The notes: a model not told the origin generated them from the sequence alone. DNA of 8,835 nt from JBAXHO01 sp037138855 (GCA_037138855.1 JBAXHO010000067.1:1-8835); one strand, 5' to 3'; positions 1 to 6,918 are shown, counted from the stretch's first letter. Numbers and translations are program-made.

Positions 1-65
1 ATCGGTTGCTAAAATATAAGTTTTTACTAAATTAGAATGAAAATGCCCTGCAAATCATACATTAT

Positions 66-2189
66 TCAGATGTTAATTTTTTGGAGTTTACAGTATTCTA
101 AAGAAAGCTCTTTGGTTCCACCACTGAAGCGTACTAAAATAATCTCATCATTAAGGTCTTCGACATATCCTTCACCAAAATGGCTGTGTAGCACATGATC
201 ACCTTTGGCAAGATTGGTGGTATAGACATCAGTTGCAGCTGTGAAGCGATCACTTGGAAATAGTTCTGGGGCAATAGATACGGTTTCGGTTGAAGTGGGG
301 TGATCTACTAATGACTTTGGAATATCGCTTACGAAACGGGATAACGGATTGGCACTGATTTGTCCAAAAAATGTCCGTGATTCTGTATGAGTTAAATATA
401 GATTATCTTTAGCCCTGGTATAAGCTACATAGGCCAAGCGACGCTCCTCTTCCATTTCTGTCGGATCCATAAAAGAACGTGAATGTGGAAAAATGCCTTC
501 TTCCATACCAGTGACAAATACTTGAGCAAATTCCAGACCCTTGGCTGCATGGATTGTCATTAAGGTTACAGCATTTGTTTGTTCACTTTGAGTCCGGTTG
601 TTATCTTCAATTAGTGCTACTTCCTCAAGAAATAACTGTAATCCTTCTCTCCCTTTAAATTCCGCATATTTTTTTGCAAGCGATTTTAATTCTTTGATAT
701 TTTCTAAGCGTATTTCATTTTCCAGAGATCCATCATTGAGCATTTCCAGATAGCCACTTAGTTCTAAAACTTTATCAATTAATTGTTCCACAGTTGTATC
801 CTGACTAATCACCGTAAGAGTATGATAAGTTTCGGCAAATTGTTGCATACCTTTACTTAGATAATCTTGATTTTCCGGTTTAATCAGAAAATTAATAATT
901 GAATAGAAGTCCTGTGCTGCACGATACTCGAGTTCGGCAATAGCTTTGGGACCAATACCACGGCGTGGAATATTGATAATTCTTTTTAAATTCAGGTTAT
1001 CTTTGGGATTGGCAAGGACGCGAAGATAGGCCATTACATCTTTAATTTCTTTCCGGTCATAAAACTTCACATTACCGACAATTTTATAATTGATACTTGC
1101 TCTAAGCATAGCCTCTTCCAAAACACGTGACTGGGCATTTGTTCGGTAAAGAATGGCAATCTCTGTAGCGTCAACATCCTTTGTCAACAGATTGAGAATA
1201 TTTAAAGCAATCCATTCTGCTTCGGCAATTTCATTTTCTCCAGAATATATTGTGATTTTTCCCCCAGCAGCATTTTGAGTCCAAAGTGTTTTCTGCTTTT
1301 GATTTTTGTTTTTTCTAATAATTTCGTTTGAGGCAGCAAGAATAGTTTTTGTAGAACGGTAATTTTGCTCAAGTTTGATAATTTGAGTATCAGGATAATC
1401 TTTTTCAAAATTTAGAATATTTTGAATGGTAGCTCCTCTGAAACTATAGATAGATTGGGCATCATCACCGACCACACAGATATTTTTATATTTTGCAGCA
1501 ATCAAATTGGTCAGAGTGTATTGAGCATGATTGGTATCCTGATACTCATCAATTAGTATAAATTTAAATAGTTGTTGATATTTTTCTAAAATACTAGGAT
1601 TATTTGTTAATAGATTAACTGTATTCATAATTAAATCATCAAAATCCATAGCGCTATTGGCTTTTAGGGTTTTTTGATATTCAGGATATACTTTGGAAGC
1701 AATCTCCATCAATAGGCCTGAAGCCATACCTGCATAGTCTTTCGGTGTAAGTAATTCATTTTTTGCATTGGAAATCTGGTTATGAATTGAACGGGGGTTA
1801 AATTGTTTGGTGCTGATATCCATTTTTTTAAAAATTTCTTTAATAGCACTTAATTGATCATTGGTATCATAAATTGTGAAGGTGGGGTCATAGCCTATTT
1901 TTACAGCATTATGTTTGAGAATTTTTAAACAAATTGCATGAAAAGTCCCTACCCAGGGTAAAGTAACTTTATCTTTTAATAAAGAATGGATTCGTGTTTT
2001 CATCTCTCCGGCAGCTTTATTGGTAAATGTTACTGCCAAAATTTCTTCAGGCTGTGCTATTTTTTTTTCGATTAATTGAGCAACTCTAATCGTTAAAACT
2101 CTTGTTTTACCGCTACCAGCTCCTGCCAGAATTAATAATGGTCCATAAATTGTTGTTACAGCCTTTTGTTGTTCTGGATTTAATTGCAT
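66..2189 (-). CDS. uvrD: UvrD/PcrA-type superfamily 1 DNA helicase
   Basis: This is an ATP-dependent 3'-5' DNA helicase of the UvrD/PcrA/Rep group, acting in the cytoplasm in excision repair, mismatch repair and clearing of stalled forks. The 707 residues are close to the usual length and all superfamily 1A motifs are visible: Q motif LNPEQQ (3-8), Walker A GAGSGKT (23-29), motif Ia TFTNKAAGEM (54-63), Walker B IDEYQDT (213-219), motif III GDDAQSIYSFRGA (241-253), motif IV EQNYRST (274-280), motif V TIHAAKGLEF (545-554) and motif VI YVAYTRAKD (588-595). The last 45 or so residues (GDHVLHSHFGEGYVEDL...) match the C-terminal Tudor-like domain of PcrA/UvrD, which favours these over Rep. The ATG start places the Q motif at the very N-terminus as usual. 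No Shine-Dalgarno sequence precedes it. It is divergent from the next gene and looks monocistronic. Choosing uvrD or pcrA as the name is a matter of convention. Confidence 0.97.
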   Translation of the reverse strand: MQLNPEQQKAVTTIYGPLLILAGAGSGKTRVLTIRVAQLIEKKIAQPEEILAVTFTNKAAGEMKTRIHSLLKDKVTLPWVGTFHAICLKILKHNAVKIGYDPTFTIYDTNDQLSAIKEIFKKMDISTKQFNPRSIHNQISNAKNELLTPKDYAGMASGLLMEIASKVYPEYQKTLKANSAMDFDDLIMNTVNLLTNNPSILEKYQQLFKFILIDEYQDTNHAQYTLTNLIAAKYKNICVVGDDAQSIYSFRGATIQNILNFEKDYPDTQIIKLEQNYRSTKTILAASNEIIRKNKNQKQKTLWTQNAAGGKITIYSGENEIAEAEWIALNILNLLTKDVDATEIAILYRTNAQSRVLEEAMLRASINYKIVGNVKFYDRKEIKDVMAYLRVLANPKDNLNLKRIINIPRRGIGPKAIAELEYRAAQDFYSIINFLIKPENQDYLSKGMQQFAETYHTLTVISQDTTVEQLIDKVLELSGYLEMLNDGSLENEIRLENIKELKSLAKKYAEFKGREGLQLFLEEVALIEDNNRTQSEQTNAVTLMTIHAAKGLEFAQVFVTGMEEGIFPHSRSFMDPTEMEEERRLAYVAYTRAKDNLYLTHTESRTFFGQISANPLSRFVSDIPKSLVDHPTSTETVSIAPELFPSDRFTAATDVYTTNLAKGDHVLHSHFGEGYVEDLNDEIILVRFSGGTKELSLEYCKLQKINI

Positions 2190-2209
2190 TTTATTTTGAC
2201 TGAAAATTA

Positions 2210-2239
2210 ATCATAAAGGTTATTATGTAAAAATGTCTA
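2210..2239 (-). promoter_or_regulatory. Predicted sigma-70-type promoter of the helicase gene
   Basis: Read on the minus strand, a -35 box TAGACA (2234-2239) and a -10 box TATGAT (2210-2215) are separated by 18 bp, each matching five of six consensus bases. The expected transcription start is near 2203, giving a leader of about 14 nt before the ATG that contains no Shine-Dalgarno sequence. This is a motif prediction only. Confidence 0.5.
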
Positions 2240-2255
2240 GGGAAAAGTCAGAAAT

Positions 2256-2318
2256 GAAACTGGAAACTGAAAATTGGAATCACGAATTAGAAATTTGAAA
2301 ATTGCAACTTGGAAATTG
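2256..2318. repeat. Degenerate tandem heptad tract, nine units, AAATTGG type
   Basis: Sixty-three bases can be read as nine consecutive 7-bp units of a GAAATTG theme (AAATTGG in another register). The first two units are identical (GAAACTG), and later ones vary mainly at the C/T and A/T positions. The units at 2277-2290 are the most diverged. The period is kept without insertions. The tract lies between the two divergent promoters and has no convincing coding content. The same heptad family recurs at 6819-6853. Confidence 0.75.
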
Positions 2319-2335
2319 CTATTTAAAATTTTTTT

Positions 2336-2366
2336 ACTTGATACTTGATACTTGATACTTGATACT
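2336..2366. repeat. Perfect tandem heptad block, ACTTGAT x4
   Basis: Four identical copies of ACTTGAT occupy 2336-2363, followed by a partial unit ACT. The block is separated from the preceding heptad tract by an AT-rich spacer of 17 bp and ends about 13 bp upstream of the -35 box of the transglutaminase-like gene. Because seven is not a multiple of three, the TGA in the repeat falls in all three forward frames. Perfect identity suggests recent expansion or homogenisation. Confidence 0.93.
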
Positions 2367-2379
2367 GCTGTATTTTTCT

Positions 2380-2408
2380 TTGGCAAAATTTTCCAGCTTA
2401 GGTAGAAT
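2380..2408 (+). promoter_or_regulatory. Predicted promoter giving a leaderless mRNA
   Basis: A -35 box TTGGCA (2380-2385) and a -10 box TAGAAT (2403-2408) are separated by exactly 17 bp, each matching five of six consensus bases. Only six bases lie between the -10 box and the ATG at 2415. The usual start site, about 7 nt past the -10 box, would therefore fall on or next to the A of the start codon. The transcript would have essentially no 5' leader. Confidence 0.6.
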
Positions 2409-2414
2409 GTATTT

Positions 2415-4160
2415 ATGAAAATTTTTTTCACTGCAGTTTTATTAAGTATTGCGTTCTTTTTAATGAGTGCTACCTTTTTACAAGTAAAGGCTGCCGACTT
2501 TGAATCTGTAGTGAATCGCGAGTTCACTTTGCATGCCAGTGGTGAATATCTAATTACAGAAACTCATACAATTTCCAATCAGTCTAAAAATCGTTTGATT
2601 TCAAAATCCAACAAAGAGATTTTTCAAATTATTGTTTTAAATAATGAAAATAATCTTCTTGAAGAAATTGTAAAAGAAGCAAGATTATTTATAGATGGTA
2701 CAGAAACTCAATTTGTAGCTACTTATACTGATAAAACTGCTGAAATTAACGTGACTTATCCTCGTGAAGTCAACAAAGGACAATCAATTGAATTTAAGCT
2801 AGTTTATCGAAATCCAGGCTTGATGAATAAGACTGGTGCACTTACTGATTTGTATATTCCTGGTTTTGCTAAGGATTTTAGTTTCACTCGTGGTGATACT
2901 TCTATTGAATATAATACTACGGTAAAGATCAATAAATCACTTGCGCCATTGAATTTCACTGTTCCTGATCCGATAGAAAGTACTGAAGACAATGATTTCC
3001 GGATTATGAAGTACAAAAAAGAAGATTTGGTAGGGAGAATGATTTGGATTCAGTTAGGTAAAGTACAATATTATCATTTTAAGTTGGTGGAGGAAGCACC
3101 GGCTACTGATATTAAGAATACTGGCTATCAAAATGAATACCGTTTAATAATTCCTCGTGATATTGAAGAGTATAAAATTACTCAAAAAGTTTATTTCAAA
3201 ACCTTAGATCCCGAACCAGATCAAATAATTGAGGATCAGGATGGTAATCTCGTTGGATATTTTAAAGTGGATACTGATGTAAATACTCAGATTACAATTG
3301 AAGGGTATGCAGCAGTAAGTATCAATGAAAATAAATTAAGTGCGGAAATGATTACCAATATTGCTAGCATCTCTCCTGAAATGGTCACTAAATATACAGG
3401 TACAGCTGATTTCTGGGAAGTAGATGCATTGGAAATTAAAAGTCTTAGTAATGAATTATTGCAAGGTTCTGATGACAATGTTTTTACAGCGATTAATAAT
3501 AATTATAAATATGTTGTGGATCATATTGATTATAGTCAGGTCAAGCGTTTTGGACTTAATGAACGAAAAGGTGCATTAAAGACATTACAGGAAGGTTCTG
3601 GTGTTTGTATGGAATATTCTGATTTATTTCTTACTTTGACCCGGGCGCAGCAAATACCTGCCAGGGCAGCATTTGGATATGGCTATGATTCCAGGGTGAC
3701 ATCTAGTAGTCAGGAAGCACATCAATGGGTACAAACTTATATGCCTGGCATAAATCAGTGGATCACTATTGATGTTACTTGGGGTGAATCAGGGCCGGCT
3801 TTGATTGGTGGTGATCTGAATCATTTTTTCACCCATGTAGCTAGCGTAAATCCAGATGCTCCAGCTATGGTGGAGCGAATTAGTTATGGCAAAGAACAGG
3901 GACTTACTTCACCAAAAATTGATATCGAAGTGTTAGGTGAAATTGTTGATCTGGAAAAAATGCAAACAGCAAAACAGGTTTTGGAAAAGTATCCGGAAAA
4001 GCAAAAATCTAATTTATTGGAGCTCTTAAATAAAATTGGAATAAATTCACCTAAGACACTGGTATCAATAGTTTTTACTTTTCTTGGTATCACATTAATG
4101 ATCTTTGCTCTTTTTCAGCTTATAGCAGTGATCAAGTCACCGATTAAATATCGTCAATAA
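2415..4160 (+). CDS. Membrane-anchored extracytoplasmic transglutaminase-like protein
   Basis: A 581-residue exported protein. Residues 1-26 form a signal peptide (MKIF, hydrophobic core, VKA just before AD), residues 30-300 are probably beta-rich extracytoplasmic domains I cannot name, and residues 360-460 are a transglutaminase-core domain. The catalytic triad is visible: Cys398 in GSGVCMEYSD, His436 in EAHQWVQ and Asp453 in WITIDVTW, with the family-typical IPARAAFGYGYD between them. Residues 549-573 form a single membrane helix followed by a short basic tail, so the enzyme domain should sit outside the cell, tethered at its C-terminus. Bacterial members of this superfamily are usually thiol proteases or amidases rather than protein cross-linkers; the substrate is unknown. 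The ATG is fixed by the signal peptide, and no Shine-Dalgarno sequence is seen. It converges on argS with no intergenic gap. Confidence 0.9.
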   Translation: MKIFFTAVLLSIAFFLMSATFLQVKAADFESVVNREFTLHASGEYLITETHTISNQSKNRLISKSNKEIFQIIVLNNENNLLEEIVKEARLFIDGTETQFVATYTDKTAEINVTYPREVNKGQSIEFKLVYRNPGLMNKTGALTDLYIPGFAKDFSFTRGDTSIEYNTTVKINKSLAPLNFTVPDPIESTEDNDFRIMKYKKEDLVGRMIWIQLGKVQYYHFKLVEEAPATDIKNTGYQNEYRLIIPRDIEEYKITQKVYFKTLDPEPDQIIEDQDGNLVGYFKVDTDVNTQITIEGYAAVSINENKLSAEMITNIASISPEMVTKYTGTADFWEVDALEIKSLSNELLQGSDDNVFTAINNNYKYVVDHIDYSQVKRFGLNERKGALKTLQEGSGVCMEYSDLFLTLTRAQQIPARAAFGYGYDSRVTSSSQEAHQWVQTYMPGINQWITIDVTWGESGPALIGGDLNHFFTHVASVNPDAPAMVERISYGKEQGLTSPKIDIEVLGEIVDLEKMQTAKQVLEKYPEKQKSNLLELLNKIGINSPKTLVSIVFTFLGITLMIFALFQLIAVIKSPIKYRQ

Positions 4161-6065
4161 TCACATTTTTTCAACTGTTTTAATTCCCAAAAGATTTAAG
4201 CCTTTTTCTAATTTGTTTTTTGTTAATCTCGTCAATTCAATTCGAGCTAGTTGTTTATTTAAATTTTCTTCTTTCAGGATTCGGTTGGTTTTGTAGAAAG
4301 CATTAAATAATTGTGCTAGTTCAAAGAGGAAATTGGTAATCACATTAGGAGAAAGAGCCTTGGCAGCTTCAATCACTGCTTCCGGAAAACTGATTAGTTG
4401 TTTGGCCAAGGCAATTTCTTCTGCACTTTCCAGATATCCGAGATCGGCTTTTTCTGTAGAAACATTTTGGTTTTCCGCATCCTTTACCAGTTTGTTTGCC
4501 CTGGCAAAGGAATATTGCAAATACGGTCCGGAATTTCCTTCAAAATTCAAACTAGTCTCCAAATCGAACGCCAGATAACTGAAAGGGCTGATATTGAGAA
4601 ATGAATACTTTACTGCGCCAATAGCCACTTTTTCAGCAATTTTCTGCTTTTCACTATCAGTAAAACCCTTACGGTCTTTTAATATTTGATAAATTTTCTG
4701 ATGGGCTTCATCGAGAATATCTTCAGCCAAAACTACATTGCCAGTGCGGGAGGACATTTTACCCCTTTTTAAACCAACAAATTCGTAGGCATTATGATAC
4801 ATCTTACCTTGATATTTTGTTGGATTTAGCAGTTCTTTTACTTTAAATGTTACCTTGAAAAAGGTAATCTGCTCTACTGCGACATTATGAATAGACAGAT
4901 CTATTGTGCCATGATCACCAAATTCCAGAGGAGCTAATCCCAGTTCTTTTCCTTGATAGGTTGGTAGGCCTAGTGAGTTTACAAAAACCTGAGTATCAAG
5001 GCCATATTTTTCACCTGCGAAAATTAAGGCACCTTGGCTTTCCGAAAGGATACCTGCATCTTTTGCTAAGGAAATATTATCTTCAGCCAATTTCATTGTT
5101 TCCGATTCCATGTATTCCCGGACAAAATGAGAATAAACTCGGGTGTAAATATTTGAACGGAGATAATCTAAGCTCCAGGCCCGTCCAGTGAGCCAGATTT
5201 TTTCAATTTGCTTTAAATCATATTTATTATCCGCTGGGATTAACTTTTTATAATCAGTTTTTAATTTCGTCTGATATTTTTTTTCTTCAATTTCCTGTCC
5301 AGCAGTATAAACCAAAGCATTGATACATAATATTTCAGCTTTTGCTGCAAGATTTTCATTATATGCTGTTGCGCCTTGAGCATAGGCTTTACCCAGGAAG
5401 CCAACCTTTTCTTTGGGATTCTTATTTTCAAAATCAATCATCTTTATTCCTTGATTCTTTTCCAGTGTTAGTATTCCCCAAATGGATTTAGCAATGTGCA
5501 TTCCTACATCTCCCTGATAATTAACTCGAATTACTTCTGCGCCTACTTCTTCCAAAATTCGAATGATGGATTCTCCAAGAATAATATTTCGGAGATGACC
5601 GATGTGAAATGCTTTAAAGGGATTGGGGTGAGCAAATTCAAATGATATTCGCTTGCCGGCTAAAATCTCTTGATATTTAGTCCCATTATCTGTGTTGATT
5701 TGATCTGCAAGTAGAACTAGTACTTTTGCCTTTTTCAATGAAAAATTGATGAATCCAGGCCGTACAGCCTCAATTTTTTCAAAATAATCCCCAAATTCAG
5801 GATCAGTTTTCAGCTTATTAGCAAGCTCTATGGCTATTTCCAATGGATTTTTTCCCTGTTTTTTAGCCTGTTGCATGGCATAATTGGTTGAATAATCCCC
5901 TTTAGTTCTATCTTTCGGACGTTCGACAATGATGCTATTTAGCGGTTCACCGGATAATGCAGCAATTTTTTCTGCTAAAAAACTTGATATTTCTTTAGCC
6001 TGATTCCATTTAGCCGGATCAATCAGGTTAATTTGAGGGTTGTTATAAAAGGCGAATTTTTCCAT
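4161..6065 (-). CDS. argS: Arginyl-tRNA synthetase
   Basis: A class Ia aminoacyl-tRNA synthetase that charges tRNA-Arg with arginine in the cytoplasm; essential for translation. It has 634 residues, slightly longer than many bacterial ArgRS. Residues 1-110 form the ArgRS-specific N-terminal domain, ending in the typical RPGFINFSL. The class I signature HIGH is at 154-157 within HPNPFKAFHIGHLRN, and the second signature is GKMSSRTGN (435-443), the ArgRS version of KMSKS. NSGPYLQYSFARA (511-523) opens the C-terminal DALR anticodon-binding domain, which runs to the end. No catalytic motif is missing. The ATG start suits the N-terminal domain, but no Shine-Dalgarno sequence precedes it. Its TGA stop directly abuts the TAA of the convergent transglutaminase-like gene. 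It is divergent from the lipoprotein gene and likely transcribed alone. Confidence 0.97.
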   Translation of the reverse strand: MEKFAFYNNPQINLIDPAKWNQAKEISSFLAEKIAALSGEPLNSIIVERPKDRTKGDYSTNYAMQQAKKQGKNPLEIAIELANKLKTDPEFGDYFEKIEAVRPGFINFSLKKAKVLVLLADQINTDNGTKYQEILAGKRISFEFAHPNPFKAFHIGHLRNIILGESIIRILEEVGAEVIRVNYQGDVGMHIAKSIWGILTLEKNQGIKMIDFENKNPKEKVGFLGKAYAQGATAYNENLAAKAEILCINALVYTAGQEIEEKKYQTKLKTDYKKLIPADNKYDLKQIEKIWLTGRAWSLDYLRSNIYTRVYSHFVREYMESETMKLAEDNISLAKDAGILSESQGALIFAGEKYGLDTQVFVNSLGLPTYQGKELGLAPLEFGDHGTIDLSIHNVAVEQITFFKVTFKVKELLNPTKYQGKMYHNAYEFVGLKRGKMSSRTGNVVLAEDILDEAHQKIYQILKDRKGFTDSEKQKIAEKVAIGAVKYSFLNISPFSYLAFDLETSLNFEGNSGPYLQYSFARANKLVKDAENQNVSTEKADLGYLESAEEIALAKQLISFPEAVIEAAKALSPNVITNFLFELAQLFNAFYKTNRILKEENLNKQLARIELTRLTKNKLEKGLNLLGIKTVEKM

Positions 6066-6086
6066 GAATATTTGGGTAATCTGTTG

Positions 6087-6095
6087 ATTTTAACA
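6087..6095 (-). promoter_or_regulatory. Predicted extended -10 promoter of argS
   Basis: On the minus strand the sequence reads TGTTAAAAT, a TGn extension plus a -10 hexamer TAAAAT. No -35 box is found at suitable spacing. The start site would be near 6080, giving a leader of about 15 nt without a Shine-Dalgarno sequence. The form matches the elements before the lipoprotein gene and dnaG, which raises confidence slightly. Confidence 0.35.
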
Positions 6096-6107
6096 TGGAC
6101 TCGCTGT

Positions 6108-6140
6108 GGTAGGGAATATTAAATTAAGGTAGGGAACAAT
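6108..6140 (+). repeat. Two partial direct copies of the palindrome arm
   Basis: GGTAGGGAATATT (6108-6120) and GGTAGGGAACAAT (6128-6140) are direct repeats, starting 20 bp apart, of the left arm of the adjacent palindrome, which begins GGTGGGGAACAATAA at 6146. Nine or more of the 13 bases are shared among the three copies. They look like truncated or decayed copies of the same element, or like a row of binding half-sites. Confidence 0.7.
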
Positions 6141-6180
6141 TTCAAGGTGGGGAACAATAATTATTGTTCCCTACCTTGAA
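6141..6180. repeat. 40-bp palindrome, GGTAGGG-end type, AACAATAA core
   Basis: The two 20-base arms (6141-6160 and 6161-6180) are exact reverse complements except at one position, 6149 opposite 6172, where G faces T and would pair as a wobble in RNA. The right arm carries ATTGTTCCCTACC. No T-run follows on either strand, and the element lies between two divergent genes, so an intrinsic terminator is unlikely. The GTAG just inside the arm followed by a hairpin resembles REP elements moved by Y1 REP-associated transposases, but no transposase gene is present here. A large dyad operator is the alternative. Confidence 0.85.
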
Positions 6181-6187
6181 CCAACTG

Positions 6188-6196
6188 TGTTATATT
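6188..6196 (+). promoter_or_regulatory. Predicted extended -10 promoter of the lipoprotein gene
   Basis: TGTTATATT combines a TG extension with the hexamer TATATT (6191-6196). No -35 box is found at normal spacing, because that place is occupied by the right arm of the 40-bp palindrome. Expected start near 6203, leader about 21 nt, no Shine-Dalgarno sequence. Confidence 0.4.
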
Positions 6197-6223
6197 TTAA
6201 ATATTATATTTCAATTCCCTACA

Positions 6224-6793
6224 ATGTCCCAAAAAAATAAGTTGGTCTCTGTGATTTGTGTAGTCACATTATTTTTGGTTGGCTGTACAAACAATGCTGC
6301 CAGTCAAACATTTCCTGGAGATCTGATTACCAATGCCAATCTCACCAAGCGTGAGGCAACCGGATATGAATTTTTTTATCCCAATTATTACAAAGAGGCT
6401 GATGATGAAGTACAGGATTTTGCTTATGCTAATGCTACTGCCAACAGTATTGGCGGCAGTAATAATCTTGGTTTGACGATTCAAACAAGTGAAAATAAAG
6501 GGACTAAACCAAAAAATGATGAATGTAAGACAATGATTGATACTTTGGCTTCATCACTGGGTGGTGCAGCGGAATCTGATAAGATTTTAAATGAAGGCGG
6601 TATGTCTGGCTGTTATGGCAAGATCAATGCCACTTTATTTGATGCGAAATTGGTAATTGAAACCCGGGTGCTTTGGAAAACAGATGTTGAGCAAGCAAGT
6701 TCATATAAAGTAAATATTACCTATGAAGCCGGAACAAAGGCTGAAGAAATTAAGGATTTACAGGATACTTTAGCGAAGTTTAAAATACTGTAG
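6224..6793 (+). CDS. Small secreted lipoprotein of unknown function
   Basis: A 189-residue predicted lipoprotein. The N-terminus is a lipoprotein signal: basic MSQKNK, a hydrophobic stretch, then the lipobox LVGC with the lipidated cysteine at position 21. The mature protein would be anchored to the outer face of the membrane. I chose ATG 6224 rather than the in-frame TTG at 6164, because the upstream start lies inside the palindrome and would add 20 non-basic residues before the signal. The mature part contains GYEFFYP (47-53), two further cysteines (101 and 130) that could form a disulfide, and ends in LQDTLAKFKIL. The GYxFxYP opening and FKI ending vaguely recall PsbP/Mog1-fold lipoproteins; this is a weak inference. 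It lies upstream of dnaG, with about 170 bp of repeats and its own stop between, so joint transcription is doubtful. The TAG stop is also the first base triplet of a heptad repeat block. Confidence 0.85.
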   Translation: MSQKNKLVSVICVVTLFLVGCTNNAASQTFPGDLITNANLTKREATGYEFFYPNYYKEADDEVQDFAYANATANSIGGSNNLGLTIQTSENKGTKPKNDECKTMIDTLASSLGGAAESDKILNEGGMSGCYGKINATLFDAKLVIETRVLWKTDVEQASSYKVNITYEAGTKAEEIKDLQDTLAKFKIL

Positions 6794-6853
6794 TCAGTAG
6801 ACGGTAGACTGTAGACAGAAATTGAAATTTGGAATTTGCAAATTGCAATTTGG
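6791..6853. repeat. Nine contiguous heptads: TAGACNG x4 then AAWTTGG x5
   Basis: Sixty-three bases form nine in-register 7-bp units. The first four (6791-6818) follow TAGACNG, with the first unit reading TAGTCAG, and begin on the stop codon of the lipoprotein gene. The next five (6819-6853) follow AAWTTGG and belong to the same family as the tract at 2256-2318. The preceding seven bases, AATACTG at the end of the gene, resemble a decayed extra unit. No coding function is evident. Confidence 0.85.
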
Positions 6854-6888
6854 ATAATATAATTCAGCGAGGTTGTATTGCAAAAAAT

Positions 6889-6918
6889 GGTAGGGGCGTA
6901 TTGCAATACGCCCCTACC
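6889..6918. repeat. Perfect 30-bp palindrome, GGTAGGGG-end type
   Basis: The 15-base arms GGTAGGGGCGTATTG (6889-6903) and its exact reverse complement (6904-6918) meet with no spacer. The ends GGTAGGG and CCCTACCTTG are shared with the palindrome at 6141-6180, but the core differs. A partial copy of the core, GTATTGCAA, lies just upstream at 6875-6883 and repeats at 6898-6906. Palindromes with GTAGGGGCG-type arms are recalled from many environmental bacterial genomes and are best viewed as REP- or MITE-like elements; no matching transposase is in the window. Confidence 0.9.

Noticed and set aside
1..65. Terminator or small gene downstream of the helicase gene
   Set aside because: No stable hairpin with a T-run on the minus strand and no start codon with coding character; the stretch is simply AT-rich.
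2237..2527. A 96-codon open frame on the minus strand across the heptad tracts and the start of the transglutaminase-like gene
   Set aside because: Its C-terminal part is a translation of the heptads (NFQ/KF-type repetition), it overlaps a well-supported gene on the opposite strand, and it would cross both predicted promoters. Not a gene.
3018..3040. GGTAGGGAG inside the transglutaminase-like gene, resembling the palindrome arm
   Set aside because: It is a single half-site without an inverted partner, in normal coding sequence; chance match.
4142..4172. Weak hairpin GATTA...TAATC followed by seven T after the transglutaminase-like gene
   Set aside because: The stem is only 5 bp and AT-rich with an 11-nt loop, too weak to call a terminator. 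The T-run encodes Lys and neighbouring residues of the argS C-terminus on the other strand.
4333..5191. Plus-strand open frames of 68-95 codons inside argS
   Set aside because: They are fully contained in a gene with complete ArgRS motifs on the opposite strand, have no recognisable domain and lack promoter support.
6141..6180. The 40-bp palindrome as an intrinsic terminator
   Set aside because: No T-run follows on either strand, and it lies between two genes that point away from it, where no transcript needs ending.
6164..6223. In-frame upstream TTG start for the lipoprotein
   Set aside because: It lies within the 40-bp palindrome and upstream of the predicted promoter, and would put 20 extra residues before the basic start of a normal lipoprotein signal. 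ATG 6224 fits better.
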